From Clostridia bacterium (GTDB taxonomy: Bacteria > Bacillota > Clostridia > UBA1381): a stretch of DNA of 32,142 bases. The notes below the pieces were generated by a model that was given only the letters and a program-made list of their open reading frames with translations, had not been told where the DNA came from and did no database searches. Positions 15,261 to 23,622 of the stretch are shown here, piece by piece. The position numbers and the translations under genes were made by a program. The DNA is taken from positions 1 through 32,142 of the forward strand of contig JAFSXU010000036.1 of assembly GCA_017443895.1 (NCBI GenBank). Reading direction: 5' to 3'. Numbering within the stretch: the stretch's first letter is position 1; each line of letters opens with the position of its first letter.

Positions 15261-16583
15261 ATGGAAATCAGGACGATAAAGACCGTAAAGGGCAAAGCTC
15301 CTTTTTCGGAGGACAAAATAATAACAACCGTTTTTGATGACGATATTGAATCCCCTCTGATTTCAATACATCCCGATATAGAGTATCAGGAAATCAAGGG
15401 CTTCGGTGGTGCTTTTACAGAAGCGGCGGCTGTTACTCTGAATAAATTGAGTGATGCAAACAAAAAGAAGATTATCGAGTTATATTTTGATACTGAAAAC
15501 GGTATCGGATATAATTTCGGCAGAGTACATATGAACAGCTGTGATTTTGCCGAGGGAAATTACGCGTGTGTTAAAGAAAATGATGAAACGCTTGAAACCT
15601 TTAATATAGAACGGGATAAAAAGGCAGTAATTCCCATGGTAAAGGGTGCTATGGAATACGCAGGAGATTTAGAGATGTTTGTTTCTGTGTGGAGTCCTCC
15701 TGCATATATGAAAACGAATGGTGAGATGAACCGGGGCGGGAAACTTAAAGGTGAGTATTTTGAGCTTTGGTCGGAGTTTTATGTAAAATTCATTGAAGCT
15801 TACAGAAACGAGGGCATAAATATTACCACTGCATCGGTACAGAATGAACCGAAAGCAGCACCGACATGGGATTCTTGTGTCTATACTGCCGAGGAGGAGC
15901 GTGATTTTGTTAAAAATTACCTCGGTAAAAAGATGCAAGCCTGCAATGTAAAGCTACTGTTTTGGGATCATAACAAAGAGCGTGTTGTTGAGCGTGCAAG
16001 GGTTATGATGAGCGATAAGGAGGCGTCGAAATATATCGGAGGAATTGCGTTCCATTGGTATAGCGGTGACCATTTTGAACAGCTTGAAATGGTACATAAG
16101 CTTTATCCCGATATTGATTTGGTATTCTCCGAGGGTTGTTATGAATACAGCTTAGGTCAAAGCGATGCCGTTAAAATCGGCGAGAAATATGCTCATGATA
16201 TGATTGGTAATTTCAATAATTACTGCAATATATTCTGTGACTGGAATTTGCTCCTTGATGAAAAGGGCGGACCTAATCATGTGGGTAATTTCTGTGCCGC
16301 TCCAATTATGGCTGATACGAAAAATGACAAGGTATATATCCACGACTCTTATTATTATATCGGTCATTTCTCTAAGTTTGTAAAAAAGGGCGCAAGACGA
16401 ATAGGAAGCAGTAAATGGTCCGATATTTTAGATACGGTATCATTTAAAAATCCAAACGGTGAGATAGTTACGGTTGTCCTGAACAGAAGTGATAAGAGTG
16501 AAAAGTTCAGTATACTGATAGGAACACAAAGAGCTGATTTAACAGCGGAGGCACACTCTATTGCAACATACATAATTAAATAA
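15261..16583 (+). CDS. GH30-family glycoside hydrolase (glucosylceramidase/beta-1,6-glucanase type), intracellular
   Basis: The 440-residue enzyme has the GH30 TIM barrel plus short beta-sandwich. GFGGAFTEAA (47-56) is the family signature; the acid/base is Glu196 in SVQNEP (192-197) and the nucleophile is Glu291 in VFSEGCYE (288-295). SVWSPPAYMKTNG (142-154) lines the active site. GH30 enzymes retain configuration and cut beta-linked glucosides or xylosides. There is no signal peptide, so it probably acts on imported oligosaccharides. AGGAGG precedes the ATG. It stands alone in the accessory patch with its own promoter and operator-like site, next to a truncated PHP-domain gene, so horizontal acquisition is possible. 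The exact substrate cannot be told. Confidence 0.9.
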   Translation: MEIRTIKTVKGKAPFSEDKIITTVFDDDIESPLISIHPDIEYQEIKGFGGAFTEAAAVTLNKLSDANKKKIIELYFDTENGIGYNFGRVHMNSCDFAEGNYACVKENDETLETFNIERDKKAVIPMVKGAMEYAGDLEMFVSVWSPPAYMKTNGEMNRGGKLKGEYFELWSEFYVKFIEAYRNEGINITTASVQNEPKAAPTWDSCVYTAEEERDFVKNYLGKKMQACNVKLLFWDHNKERVVERARVMMSDKEASKYIGGIAFHWYSGDHFEQLEMVHKLYPDIDLVFSEGCYEYSLGQSDAVKIGEKYAHDMIGNFNNYCNIFCDWNLLLDEKGGPNHVGNFCAAPIMADTKNDKVYIHDSYYYIGHFSKFVKKGARRIGSSKWSDILDTVSFKNPNGEIVTVVLNRSDKSEKFSILIGTQRADLTAEAHSIATYIIK

Positions 16584-16649
16584 ACGGAGATGTGAAAGTG
16601 AAAGAGATAAATTAAGCTTATATGAACAACTAATAAAGGTAAGCTATAT

Positions 16650-16826
16650 ATGAATGTTAAAGAAATTTCTAAAATAAAACCTATGAAGTATAAATATGAA
16701 ACGCATCTGCACACAAAGCCTGTCAGCAAGTGTGCAGGTGCAGATGTGCGGGATAGCCTTGAGTTCTATAAGGAAAAAACAATAAATATGTCGAATTTTA
16801 TCATGTGTGTACTTTTTGCGGTTTAA
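16650..16826 (+). pseudogene. Truncated PHP-domain (metallophosphoesterase) gene
   Basis: A 58-codon frame starts MNVKEISKIK and contains YETHLHTKPVSKCAGADV, the first metal-binding motif (His19, His21) of PHP-domain proteins, with the following helix DSLEFYKEK. After about residue 43 the sequence stops resembling the family and ends at a stop codon. Full-length relatives have about 220-280 residues, so most of the domain is gone. No strong ribosome site is seen. It ends tail to tail with the minus-strand gene, sharing four bases. Confidence 0.7.
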
Positions 16827-17056
16827 AAATCGTGTCTGTTTCCAAAATCGAGGCTGTATTTTTCAAATACCTTTACTATTTCCTCGATTGCCTCAAAATC
16901 AGAATAAGCATCATTTTTTATGATACCCTGTATTTGTGCCAATGCCAATACTGCGGTTGAATTTGTAATTTCATCGGCGTTTATTGTAATGTCCAATAAA
17001 TGGCTGTCTATAATATCGTGTATGCTGTTTTTCAGCAGTTCAAGCCTTATGTCCAT
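16823..17056 (-). CDS. Small conserved-looking hypothetical protein
   Basis: The 77-residue acidic protein starts at ATG 17056 with an AGGGGG ribosome site; the longer frame (to 17092) runs into a hairpin. It is mostly predicted helix and ends in KYSLDFGNRHDF. I recall similar short clostridial proteins ending in a GG/GN-x-HDF motif but cannot name a function. A terminator-like hairpin lies immediately upstream (17079-17106), so expression may depend on read-through or on a promoter I cannot see. Confidence 0.65.
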   Translation of the reverse strand: MDIRLELLKNSIHDIIDSHLLDITINADEITNSTAVLALAQIQGIIKNDAYSDFEAIEEIVKVFEKYSLDFGNRHDF

Positions 17057-17073
17057 ATTGTACCCCCTAAAAC

Positions 17074-17106
17074 AAAAAAGTGTGTAACTCATCCGAGCTA
17101 CACACT
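17074..17106 (-). terminator. Terminator-like hairpin upstream of the small minus-strand gene
   Basis: AGTGTGTA-a-CTC (17079-17090) pairs with GAG-c-TACACACT (17095-17106) around an ATCC loop. On the minus strand a run of T residues follows it. It sits between any upstream promoter and the ribosome site, so it is either the terminator of an unrelated transcript or an attenuator. Confidence 0.6.
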
Positions 17107-17127
17107 AAAAATGCGCGCTCCGAATGT

Positions 17128-17265
17128 TGTCACACAATCTAAAATTTTCTCGGCATGATCTAAAAAACCACAGGAAAATGAGCTTGCATTTTATACAAAA
17201 GCAAACCTGCTGGCTTTTTAAAATCATACCAATATTAAATTTTTAAATTTTTAGATTATGTGACA
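17128..17265. mobile_element. 138-bp MITE-like long inverted repeat
   Basis: The ends TGTCACACAATCTAAAA (17128-17144) and TTTTAGATTATGTGACA (17249-17265) are inverted repeats with one mismatch. Inner segments also pair in order (ATGAT with ATCAT, AAAAA with TTTTT, TTGC with GCAA), so the whole element could fold into one long imperfect hairpin. It has no ORF and no clear target duplication. It lies just upstream of the promoter of the RhuM-family gene. Confidence 0.6.
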
Positions 17266-17286
17266 TATATATTTTAACACATATAC

Positions 17287-17336
17287 CCCAATTTGTCCAT
17301 ATTGAAAATAATATTGCATTGTGATATAATTTTCAA
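17287..17336 (+). promoter_or_regulatory. Promoter of the RhuM-family gene (50-bp repeat, copy 2)
   Basis: TTGAAA (17302-17307) and TATAAT (17325-17330) are separated by 17 bases. The 50-base segment is identical to 14600-14649, about 2.7 kb upstream. Confidence 0.82.
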
Positions 17337-17363
17337 AAAGAATGTAGCGGAGAGAATAAGCAA

Positions 17364-18371
17364 ATGGAAAATGAATTTAATTTTTTGATTTATAAAGCAC
17401 AAGATGAAGATGTCAGCGTAAACGCAGTAATTAAAGACGAAAGTATTTGGCTTACCCAAAAGGCAATGGCCGAACTGTTTGGGTGTTCAAGCGATAATAT
17501 CTCATTGCATTTGAAAAACATATTTGCTGATGGAGAATTAGATAAAAATTCAGTTACCGAGAAAATCTCGGCAACTGCTTCTGACGGTAAAAAATACTTG
17601 ACTCAGTTTTACAATCTTGATGCAATTATTTCTGTCGGTTACAGAGTAAATTCTCGCCGTGCTACCAATTTCAGAATGTGGGCGACAAGTGTATTAAAAG
17701 AATATATGATTAAAGGCTTCGCAATGGACGATGATCGCCTGAAACAAGGAGAAACGGCCTTTGGTAAGGATTATTTTCGTGAATTGCTGGAGCGTGTTCG
17801 CTCTATTCGGGCAAGTGAGCGCAGAATTTGGCAGCAAATCACAGATATTTTTGCAGAATGCAGTATAGACTATGATAAAAATTCTCAGATAACCAAAGAC
17901 TTTTACGCAATGGTACAAAATAAATTCCATTTTGCTATTACCGGCAAAACAGGTGCAGAAATTGTGTATTTATCTGCCGATAGCAGTAAGGACAATATGG
18001 GGCTTACAACATGGAAAAATGCTCCTGACGGAAGAATTTTAAAATCAGATGTATCTGTTGCGAAAAACTATTTGAGCGAAAAAGAAATAAGAAGATTGGA
18101 GCGTTCAGTTTCTTCATACTTCGATTATGTTGAAGATTTAATAGAAGATGAACATATTTTTACTATGACTGATTTTTCCCAAAGCATTAACAGATTTTTG
18201 GAATTCAGAAATTTTGCCGTTCTTGAAGGTAAAGGCAATATAAGCAGTAAACAGGCTGAAGAAAAGGCGTTTAATGAATATGATAAATTCAATAAAACGC
18301 AAAAAATTGTTTCCGATTTTGATAAAGAAGTCAAGAAAATTATCGGTAAGGATAGCTTTAATAAAGGCTGA
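17364..18371 (+). CDS. RhuM-family protein
   Basis: The 335-residue protein matches the RhuM family throughout: an N-terminal DNA-binding-like region (IWLTQKAMAELFGCSSDNISLH, about 29-50), FYNLDAIISVGYRVNSRRA (about 82-100, typical of phage and island proteins), and the FRMWATSVLKEYMIKGF segment. A Fic-like/death-on-curing-type C-terminal half follows. RhuM was first named in a Salmonella pathogenicity island; its biochemical function is unknown and it is frequent in genomic islands and near restriction systems. GGAGAG lies nine bases before the ATG. The adjacent MITE, duplicated promoter and tRNA-Trp support mobile origin. Confidence 0.88.
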   Translation: MENEFNFLIYKAQDEDVSVNAVIKDESIWLTQKAMAELFGCSSDNISLHLKNIFADGELDKNSVTEKISATASDGKKYLTQFYNLDAIISVGYRVNSRRATNFRMWATSVLKEYMIKGFAMDDDRLKQGETAFGKDYFRELLERVRSIRASERRIWQQITDIFAECSIDYDKNSQITKDFYAMVQNKFHFAITGKTGAEIVYLSADSSKDNMGLTTWKNAPDGRILKSDVSVAKNYLSEKEIRRLERSVSSYFDYVEDLIEDEHIFTMTDFSQSINRFLEFRNFAVLEGKGNISSKQAEEKAFNEYDKFNKTQKIVSDFDKEVKKIIGKDSFNKG

Positions 18372-18433
18372 CAGACTGAAAATAGAGATAGTAAAAAGTC
18401 AGATTTTTAGTGAATAGTGAATAAGTAAAAAGT

Positions 18434-18468
18434 AAAGACGGCAAGTTTCATCGAAACTTGCCGTCTTT
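18434..18468. terminator. Perfect bidirectional terminator abutting tRNA-Trp
   Basis: AAAGACGGCAAGTTTC (18434-18449) and GAAACTTGCCGTCTTT (18453-18468) form a perfect 16-bp stem with a 3-base loop. It directly touches the 3' CCA of the minus-strand tRNA and can also end transcripts from the RhuM side. Confidence 0.9.
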
Positions 18469-18544
18469 TGGCAGGGGTACAAGGACTCGAACCTTGGGCA
18501 CGCGGTTTTGGAGACCGCTGCTCTACCAACTGAGCTACACCCCT
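18469..18544 (-). tRNA. trnW: tRNA-Trp (anticodon CCA)
   Basis: The minus strand reads as a complete 76-base tRNA with encoded 3' CCA. The acceptor stem is AGGGGTG/TACCCCT with one G-U pair, the D arm GCTC-AGTTGGTA-GAGC, the anticodon stem GCGGT/ACCGC with loop CTCCAAA (anticodon CCA), and the T arm CAAGG-TTCGAGT-CCTTG. tRNA genes are common integration sites, and this one borders the accessory patch. Confidence 0.97.
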
Positions 18545-18647
18545 ATACGATTTTTCCAAATCACAAATGTGATTATAGCACACAATTTCAATATAGTCAA
18601 GCAATATTTGAAAATCATATCTAAATTTATCCCAATTTCCTATAAAC

Positions 18648-18676
18648 TTGAAATATTCTATCCGTTTTGGTATAAT
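18648..18676 (+). promoter_or_regulatory. Promoter of the patatin-like gene
   Basis: TTGAAA (18648-18653) and TATAAT (18671-18676) are spaced by 17 bases. This supports the ATG at 18744 over any start within the promoter. Confidence 0.78.
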
Positions 18677-18743
18677 AAAACAAGAGTTACAGATATTAGT
18701 TAATATATATTTATGCCACAGTCGGTGGCAGGCGGAGGTTAAA

Positions 18744-19598
18744 ATGAAATTAGGTATTGTATTTGAGGGCGGAGCAAGCAGGACTTTTTTCTCATGCGGT
18801 GTTTTCGAGGCGCTCATAGACAACAACATAAAAGCCGATATTATTGCAGGAAGCTCGGCAGGCATTGCAAATGCGGTGTCATATGCGTCGTGGCAAAAGG
18901 ACAGAAGCCGAAAAATACTAAGGCAGTATTACCACACAAAGGAATATATGCATTTTTCGCATCTGCTAAACCCCAAAATCAGGAGCATTTACAATATCCC
19001 ATTCGTATTTGACAAAATTCCAAACGAGCTTATCCCATTCGATTACGAAACCTTTAAAAACGGCGGGATTAAATCCGTTGCAACCGTTACAAATATAGAA
19101 ACGGGGAGAACCGAATACATCACATTAGACGGCACCGACAAACAATGGCGTGCACTTGTTGCGACCTGCGCCCTGCCTATCCTTTTTCCGCCGATTGAGA
19201 TTGACGGAAACCTCTACATGGACGGCGGAATAACCGACTCCGTACCCGTTGACTATATGCTGTCACAGGGCTGTGATAAGGTAATAGTGGTACTAACACA
19301 AGAGCGTGAATACAGAAAGCAGAAAAAGGATTTTACCCTTACTTTAAGTGCGCACAAGTTCAGGCATTACCCCAACTTTGCAAACGCACTCATAAACCGA
19401 AACGACAACTACAACAAGGCAAGAGAGCATATTTTCTCCCTTGAAAAGCAGGGTAAGATTTTCATAATCCTGCCCGAGGTTATGCAGGGAATATCAAGAA
19501 CGGAAAACGATCCCGAAAAGCTTGATAAAATATATCAGCACGGGATTGACTGCACAAACAAAAATATTGCAAAGCTACAGGAATATTTGAGGAGCTAA
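18744..19598 (+). CDS. Patatin-like phospholipase
   Basis: The 284-residue protein has the patatin fold: glycine-rich oxyanion loop EGGASR (8-13), the GSSAG nucleophile elbow (36-40, Ser38) and the catalytic Asp160 in YMDGGITDSVP, forming the Ser-Asp dyad. It probably hydrolyses acyl lipids or phospholipids in the cytoplasm or at the membrane; there is no signal peptide or membrane helix. It resembles the RssA/YjjU branch of bacterial patatins. The start at 18744 has GGAGG five bases upstream; a TTG frame start at 18648 coincides with the -35 box and is rejected. A long palindrome follows the stop codon. Confidence 0.92.
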   Translation: MKLGIVFEGGASRTFFSCGVFEALIDNNIKADIIAGSSAGIANAVSYASWQKDRSRKILRQYYHTKEYMHFSHLLNPKIRSIYNIPFVFDKIPNELIPFDYETFKNGGIKSVATVTNIETGRTEYITLDGTDKQWRALVATCALPILFPPIEIDGNLYMDGGITDSVPVDYMLSQGCDKVIVVLTQEREYRKQKKDFTLTLSAHKFRHYPNFANALINRNDNYNKAREHIFSLEKQGKIFIILPEVMQGISRTENDPEKLDKIYQHGIDCTNKNIAKLQEYLRS

Positions 19599-19605
19599 AT
19601 CTGAA

Positions 19606-19698
19606 AAAATGCTCGTTGCATAGCACTGTTGCTGAGGAGTTGAAGTACACACAAGTATGATTGCGTCCTTCATAACAGCACTCTGCTAAGAGCATTTT
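19606..19698. repeat. 93-bp imperfect palindrome between patatin and sbcD
   Basis: AAAATGCTC (19606-19614) pairs with GAGCATTTT (19690-19698). The inner parts also pair in order with small mismatches: GCA, AG and CTGTT with AACAG, CT and TGC, then TGAGGA with TCCTTCA. It may act as a terminator or be a MITE-type remnant; no ORF fits it. Confidence 0.6.
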
Positions 19699-19724
19699 CC
19701 CGGACGGTTTTGTGAAAGGAGTTA

Positions 19725-20864
19725 ATGGTTATAACAATGAAATTATTTCACATTTCAGACCTGCACATAGGAATAAAAATTTACGGAATGTCCCAGCTTG
19801 AAGAACAGCGACATATCTTAAACACCATTGTACAAAATGCCGTTGATGAGCGTATTGACGGCATTATTTTGGCGGGCGATATTTACGACAAGCAAACGCC
19901 GTCTGCTGAGGGCGTCGTGGTTTTTGACGAGTTTTTGACCGCTCTGTCAAAAAACAACATAAGCGTGTTTATGATATGGGGAAACCACGACAGCAAGGAG
20001 CGTATTGCCTTTGGTTCAAGCATACTAAAGGACAGTAATATCTACATATCACCCGTCTATAACGGTAAAGTTTTACCAATAACCTTAACCGACGAATACG
20101 GAAACATAAACATATACCTGCTCCCGTTTTTAAAGCCTCAATATGTGCGTGCATTTACCGATACGGAAATATCTGACTATAACAGTGCGATAGAGTATGC
20201 AATTTCTACTATGGGTATCAATAAAGCTGAGCGTAATATTATCGTATCACACCAGTTTGTAACAGGTGCAAGCACATCTGAGAGCGAGGAAATAAGCATC
20301 GGAGGGACAGATAATATAAGTGCGGATTTGTTTTCGGATTTTGACTATACCGCGCTTGGACATATTCACCGTCCGCAGAAAATAAAGAGCGAGTACATAC
20401 GATATAGCGGTACGCCCCTAAAATATTCATTCTCGGAGGAGAACGACAAAAAGGCGATTACCGTTATTGAATTAAAGGAAAAGGGGGACATAAAAATATC
20501 CCAGATACCGCTCACACCCATACACGATATGCGCACCATAAAAGGCGAATATGATACGCTTATGAGCAGGAAGTTTTATTCTTCAATCCCCACAGACGAC
20601 TATATTCGCGTTATACTTACAGACGAAATGGAGATACCGTATGCAATAGAGAAAATGCGCGGAGTGTATCCCAATATTTTAGAGCTTCGCTATGATAACA
20701 GGCGCACTCAAAATACCGAGGCAATAACAGCTTTTGAAAATGCAGAGAAAAAAACGGCGCTTCAGTTGTTTTCGGAATTTTACCAAAAGCAGAACGGCGC
20801 TAAAATGAGCGATGAAGAAGAGTGCATAATAAAAGATGTGCTGTCAGATTTGGAGGTGGAATAG
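19725..20864 (+). CDS. sbcD: Exonuclease SbcCD subunit D
   Basis: The 379-residue nuclease subunit shows all metallophosphoesterase motifs: SDLHIG (Asp12, His14), GDIYD (Asp51), GNHDS (Asn86, His87, Asp88), SHQF (His175) and GHIH (His212, His214). SbcD with SbcC cuts hairpins and DNA ends with attached protein in a manganese- and ATP-dependent way. Start choice is uncertain: GGAG lies only three bases before ATG 19725 and fifteen before ATG 19737 (which gives the canonical MKLFHISDLHIG). The next gene starts one base after the stop, so the two are co-expressed. Confidence 0.96.
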   Translation: MVITMKLFHISDLHIGIKIYGMSQLEEQRHILNTIVQNAVDERIDGIILAGDIYDKQTPSAEGVVVFDEFLTALSKNNISVFMIWGNHDSKERIAFGSSILKDSNIYISPVYNGKVLPITLTDEYGNINIYLLPFLKPQYVRAFTDTEISDYNSAIEYAISTMGINKAERNIIVSHQFVTGASTSESEEISIGGTDNISADLFSDFDYTALGHIHRPQKIKSEYIRYSGTPLKYSFSEENDKKAITVIELKEKGDIKISQIPLTPIHDMRTIKGEYDTLMSRKFYSSIPTDDYIRVILTDEMEIPYAIEKMRGVYPNILELRYDNRRTQNTEAITAFENAEKKTALQLFSEFYQKQNGAKMSDEEECIIKDVLSDLEVE

Positions 20865-20865
20865 T

Positions 20866-23610
20866 ATGCGACCGTTAAAACTTATAATATCCGCATTCGG
20901 ACCGTATGCCGACACCGTTACGCTTGATATGGAGGAGCTTGGACAAAACGGCTTGTACCTTATCTGCGGTGACACGGGCGCAGGCAAGACCACCATTTTT
21001 GACGCAATCACATTTGCGCTTTTCGGTGAGGCATCAGGAGGGGCAAGAAATCCGCAGATGCTAAGGTCAAGGTATGCAAAGCCCGAGGTTAAAACATTTG
21101 TTGACCTTACCTTTATACATAACGGAAAGACATATAATATCGTAAGAAATCCCGAATATATCCGCCCCAAAGCCAGGGGCGAGGGAACAACAAGCGAAAG
21201 AGCAGACGCAACGCTTACATTCCCCAACGGAAATGTGGTAACAAAAACAAGCGATGTCACAAAAGCGGTTGAGGAAATAATCGGTGTCGATATGATGCAG
21301 TTTACGCAAATTGTAATGCTTGCCCAGGGCGCGTTTCAAAAACTTTTACTGTCCCCAACACAGGAGCGTGAAAAGATATTCAGGCAGATTTTTAAAACCG
21401 GAAAGTTTGAAAAAATCCAATCCGAGCTTAGCAAGCTGTACCAAGAATGTGAGACGGAGTATAAAAGCGAGGAAACAAAAATTGAAACAGTAATAAAACA
21501 GCTTGTAAACGATGAGGATAACGAGGAGATAGAACAGCAAAAGCTATCCCCGATAACATACAAAGACGAGATAGAAAAATTTTATGGCAATCTTATAAAT
21601 GAGGACAATAAACTAAAAAAAGAGCTCAAAGAAAAGTCCGAAGCTCTGCAAAAAGAGGGGCAGGCCTTAAACACCAAAAGGGAGTTACTTCAAAAGGCAA
21701 AGGATGCACATTTACAAATCAAAAGGCTGCAGGGACAGATAAAATCCGACGAAGAGAATTTGGCAAAAAAAGAATCGGAGCATAATGAGGCAGAAAAGGC
21801 TTTGAAAAAATGCGAGGGCTATACCGATGAAATTGCCGTTATAAACCACAGCCTGTCACAATATGCCGAGCTTGATACGCGGACAAAGGAGCTTGACGGT
21901 ATAGTGAAGCGACTTAGGGACATAAAAACAAGCGAAAAAACAGCAAATGAGAAGCATATAGAATTACAGGCAGATTTACAGGAAAAAAACAAGCGTTTGT
22001 TGGAATTATCAGAGTGCGATGCGCTTATTGAAAAGGCAAATGCAAGCGTGGAGAAGTTAAATAAGGATTTAGCCGAGCTTGAAGATTTAAAGTCGGACAT
22101 AAAAGCGCTTGCAGACAAGAGGGCAGAGTACGAGAAAATTAAAGCGCAGTATAAAACGGCATTAAATTCATATACGGAAAAAAACAATGAGTATCTGTGC
22201 CAATACCGAGCGTTTTTAAATAACCAGGCAGGCATACTTGCAAGCGAGTTAAAGGACAATGTACCTTGTCCCGTATGCGGTTCTGCCACGCACCCAAACC
22301 CTGTAAAAATAAGTACAGGCGTTATAAGCGAGGCGGAGCTTGATAAGCTGAAAAATACGGTCGACGAGTATGATAAAACCGCAAGGACAAAGGCGGAAAT
22401 TTTAAATCAGATATCGGGCGAGCTAAAGACAAAAGAGGATACCGTATCGGATAAAATAAACCGCTTGTTTGACAAGTTCAGTGATGAAATTTTAGATGCT
22501 GAAATTCTGAAGTTTAAGAATTTAATAACAGCAGAAAATGTAAAAATAAAAGGACTTTTGAGGGACAAAAAAGAGAGGGACGGCATTTTAAGATATGTTC
22601 CTGAGCTTCAAGCGGATATAAAGGCTAAGGAGACTGAAATTTCAGCGTATAGGGTGGAAATTTCAGCACTTGATACAAAAATTTCAGAGTATGAAAAGCA
22701 GATTGAGAAAATACGCAAGAATTTAAAATTCAAGTCCCGTCAAGAGGCAGAGGCAAGAGTTACATACCTTAGACAGGAGCAAGAAAGCGCAAAGGGGACA
22801 GAAAAAGCAATATCCGATAAGATAGACGAATTAAACTCGGACATAAGAGAAAGAAAGGCGCAGATAGAGATTTTAAAAAAGAGCGCAGAGGACATAACCG
22901 ACTCTGATATGGAAAAGCTAAACTCCGAAATCCTAAAGAACGGTGAGGAACAGGCGCTAATCTCACAAAATGAGTCCGTTGTATTGTTACGCTTAGGCGC
23001 AAACGGGAAGAATTTAGTGCTCTTAAAGGAGTTATACAAAAAGGCAGAGGAAACGGAGCATAAATTAACCTTGCTCAGAAATCTGTCAAGAACAGCATCG
23101 GGCAGGCTTTCACAAAGGGACAAAATAACCTTTGAGGCGTTTGTACAGATGACATACTTTGACAGAATTATTGACCGTGCAAACATACGGCTTCTTAATA
23201 TGACGGGCGGTCAGTATGAGCTAAAGCGCCGTGAAGGCTCTCAGAACATGAATCAGCGAAGCGGTTTGGAGCTTGATGTTATCGACCATTATAACGGCAC
23301 GGAGCGTGATGTAAAAACGCTCTCGGGCGGTGAGACATTTAAGGCGTCTTTGTCGCTTGCGTTAGGGTTATCCGACGAGATACAAATGATGGCAGGCGGT
23401 ATAAGCATTGATACAATGTTTGTTGACGAGGGCTTTGGAACACTTGACGAGGAGTCTTTAAAATCGGCGCTCGATACGCTGATAAGGCTTTCCGACAACA
23501 ACAGGCTTGTAGGAATTATATCGCATATAGGTGAGCTTAAAGAACGGATTGACAAGCAAATCATTGTGACAAAATCACGCACAGGCAGTGATGTAAAAAT
23601 TATCGTATGA
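20866..23610 (+). CDS. sbcC: Exonuclease SbcCD subunit C (SMC-like ATPase)
   Basis: The 914-residue protein is a Rad50/SMC-type ATPase. The N-terminal Walker A is GDTGAGKTT (35-43). Two long Glu/Lys-rich coiled-coil arms flank a zinc hook, CPVC (Cys468, Cys471), near the middle. The C-terminal lobe has the signature LSGGE (819-823) and Walker B with Asp854/Glu855 in MFVDEGFGTLD. It is the ATP-driven clamp of the SbcCD nuclease that removes palindromic hairpins during replication, which is notable in a genome rich in palindromes. The start at 20866 is nine bases after GGAGG, which lies in the end of sbcD. Confidence 0.97.
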   Translation: MRPLKLIISAFGPYADTVTLDMEELGQNGLYLICGDTGAGKTTIFDAITFALFGEASGGARNPQMLRSRYAKPEVKTFVDLTFIHNGKTYNIVRNPEYIRPKARGEGTTSERADATLTFPNGNVVTKTSDVTKAVEEIIGVDMMQFTQIVMLAQGAFQKLLLSPTQEREKIFRQIFKTGKFEKIQSELSKLYQECETEYKSEETKIETVIKQLVNDEDNEEIEQQKLSPITYKDEIEKFYGNLINEDNKLKKELKEKSEALQKEGQALNTKRELLQKAKDAHLQIKRLQGQIKSDEENLAKKESEHNEAEKALKKCEGYTDEIAVINHSLSQYAELDTRTKELDGIVKRLRDIKTSEKTANEKHIELQADLQEKNKRLLELSECDALIEKANASVEKLNKDLAELEDLKSDIKALADKRAEYEKIKAQYKTALNSYTEKNNEYLCQYRAFLNNQAGILASELKDNVPCPVCGSATHPNPVKISTGVISEAELDKLKNTVDEYDKTARTKAEILNQISGELKTKEDTVSDKINRLFDKFSDEILDAEILKFKNLITAENVKIKGLLRDKKERDGILRYVPELQADIKAKETEISAYRVEISALDTKISEYEKQIEKIRKNLKFKSRQEAEARVTYLRQEQESAKGTEKAISDKIDELNSDIRERKAQIEILKKSAEDITDSDMEKLNSEILKNGEEQALISQNESVVLLRLGANGKNLVLLKELYKKAEETEHKLTLLRNLSRTASGRLSQRDKITFEAFVQMTYFDRIIDRANIRLLNMTGGQYELKRREGSQNMNQRSGLELDVIDHYNGTERDVKTLSGGETFKASLSLALGLSDEIQMMAGGISIDTMFVDEGFGTLDEESLKSALDTLIRLSDNNRLVGIISHIGELKERIDKQIIVTKSRTGSDVKIIV

Positions 23611-23622
23611 GGTGATGTGTAA

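Noticed and set aside
17364-18371. RhuM protein as a proven toxin or defence effector
   Set aside because: The family is linked to islands, but no biochemical function is established and no antitoxin or restriction genes flank it here.
18458-18865. ORFs across tRNA-Trp and upstream of the patatin gene
   Set aside because: They overlap the tRNA and promoter and have no ribosome site.
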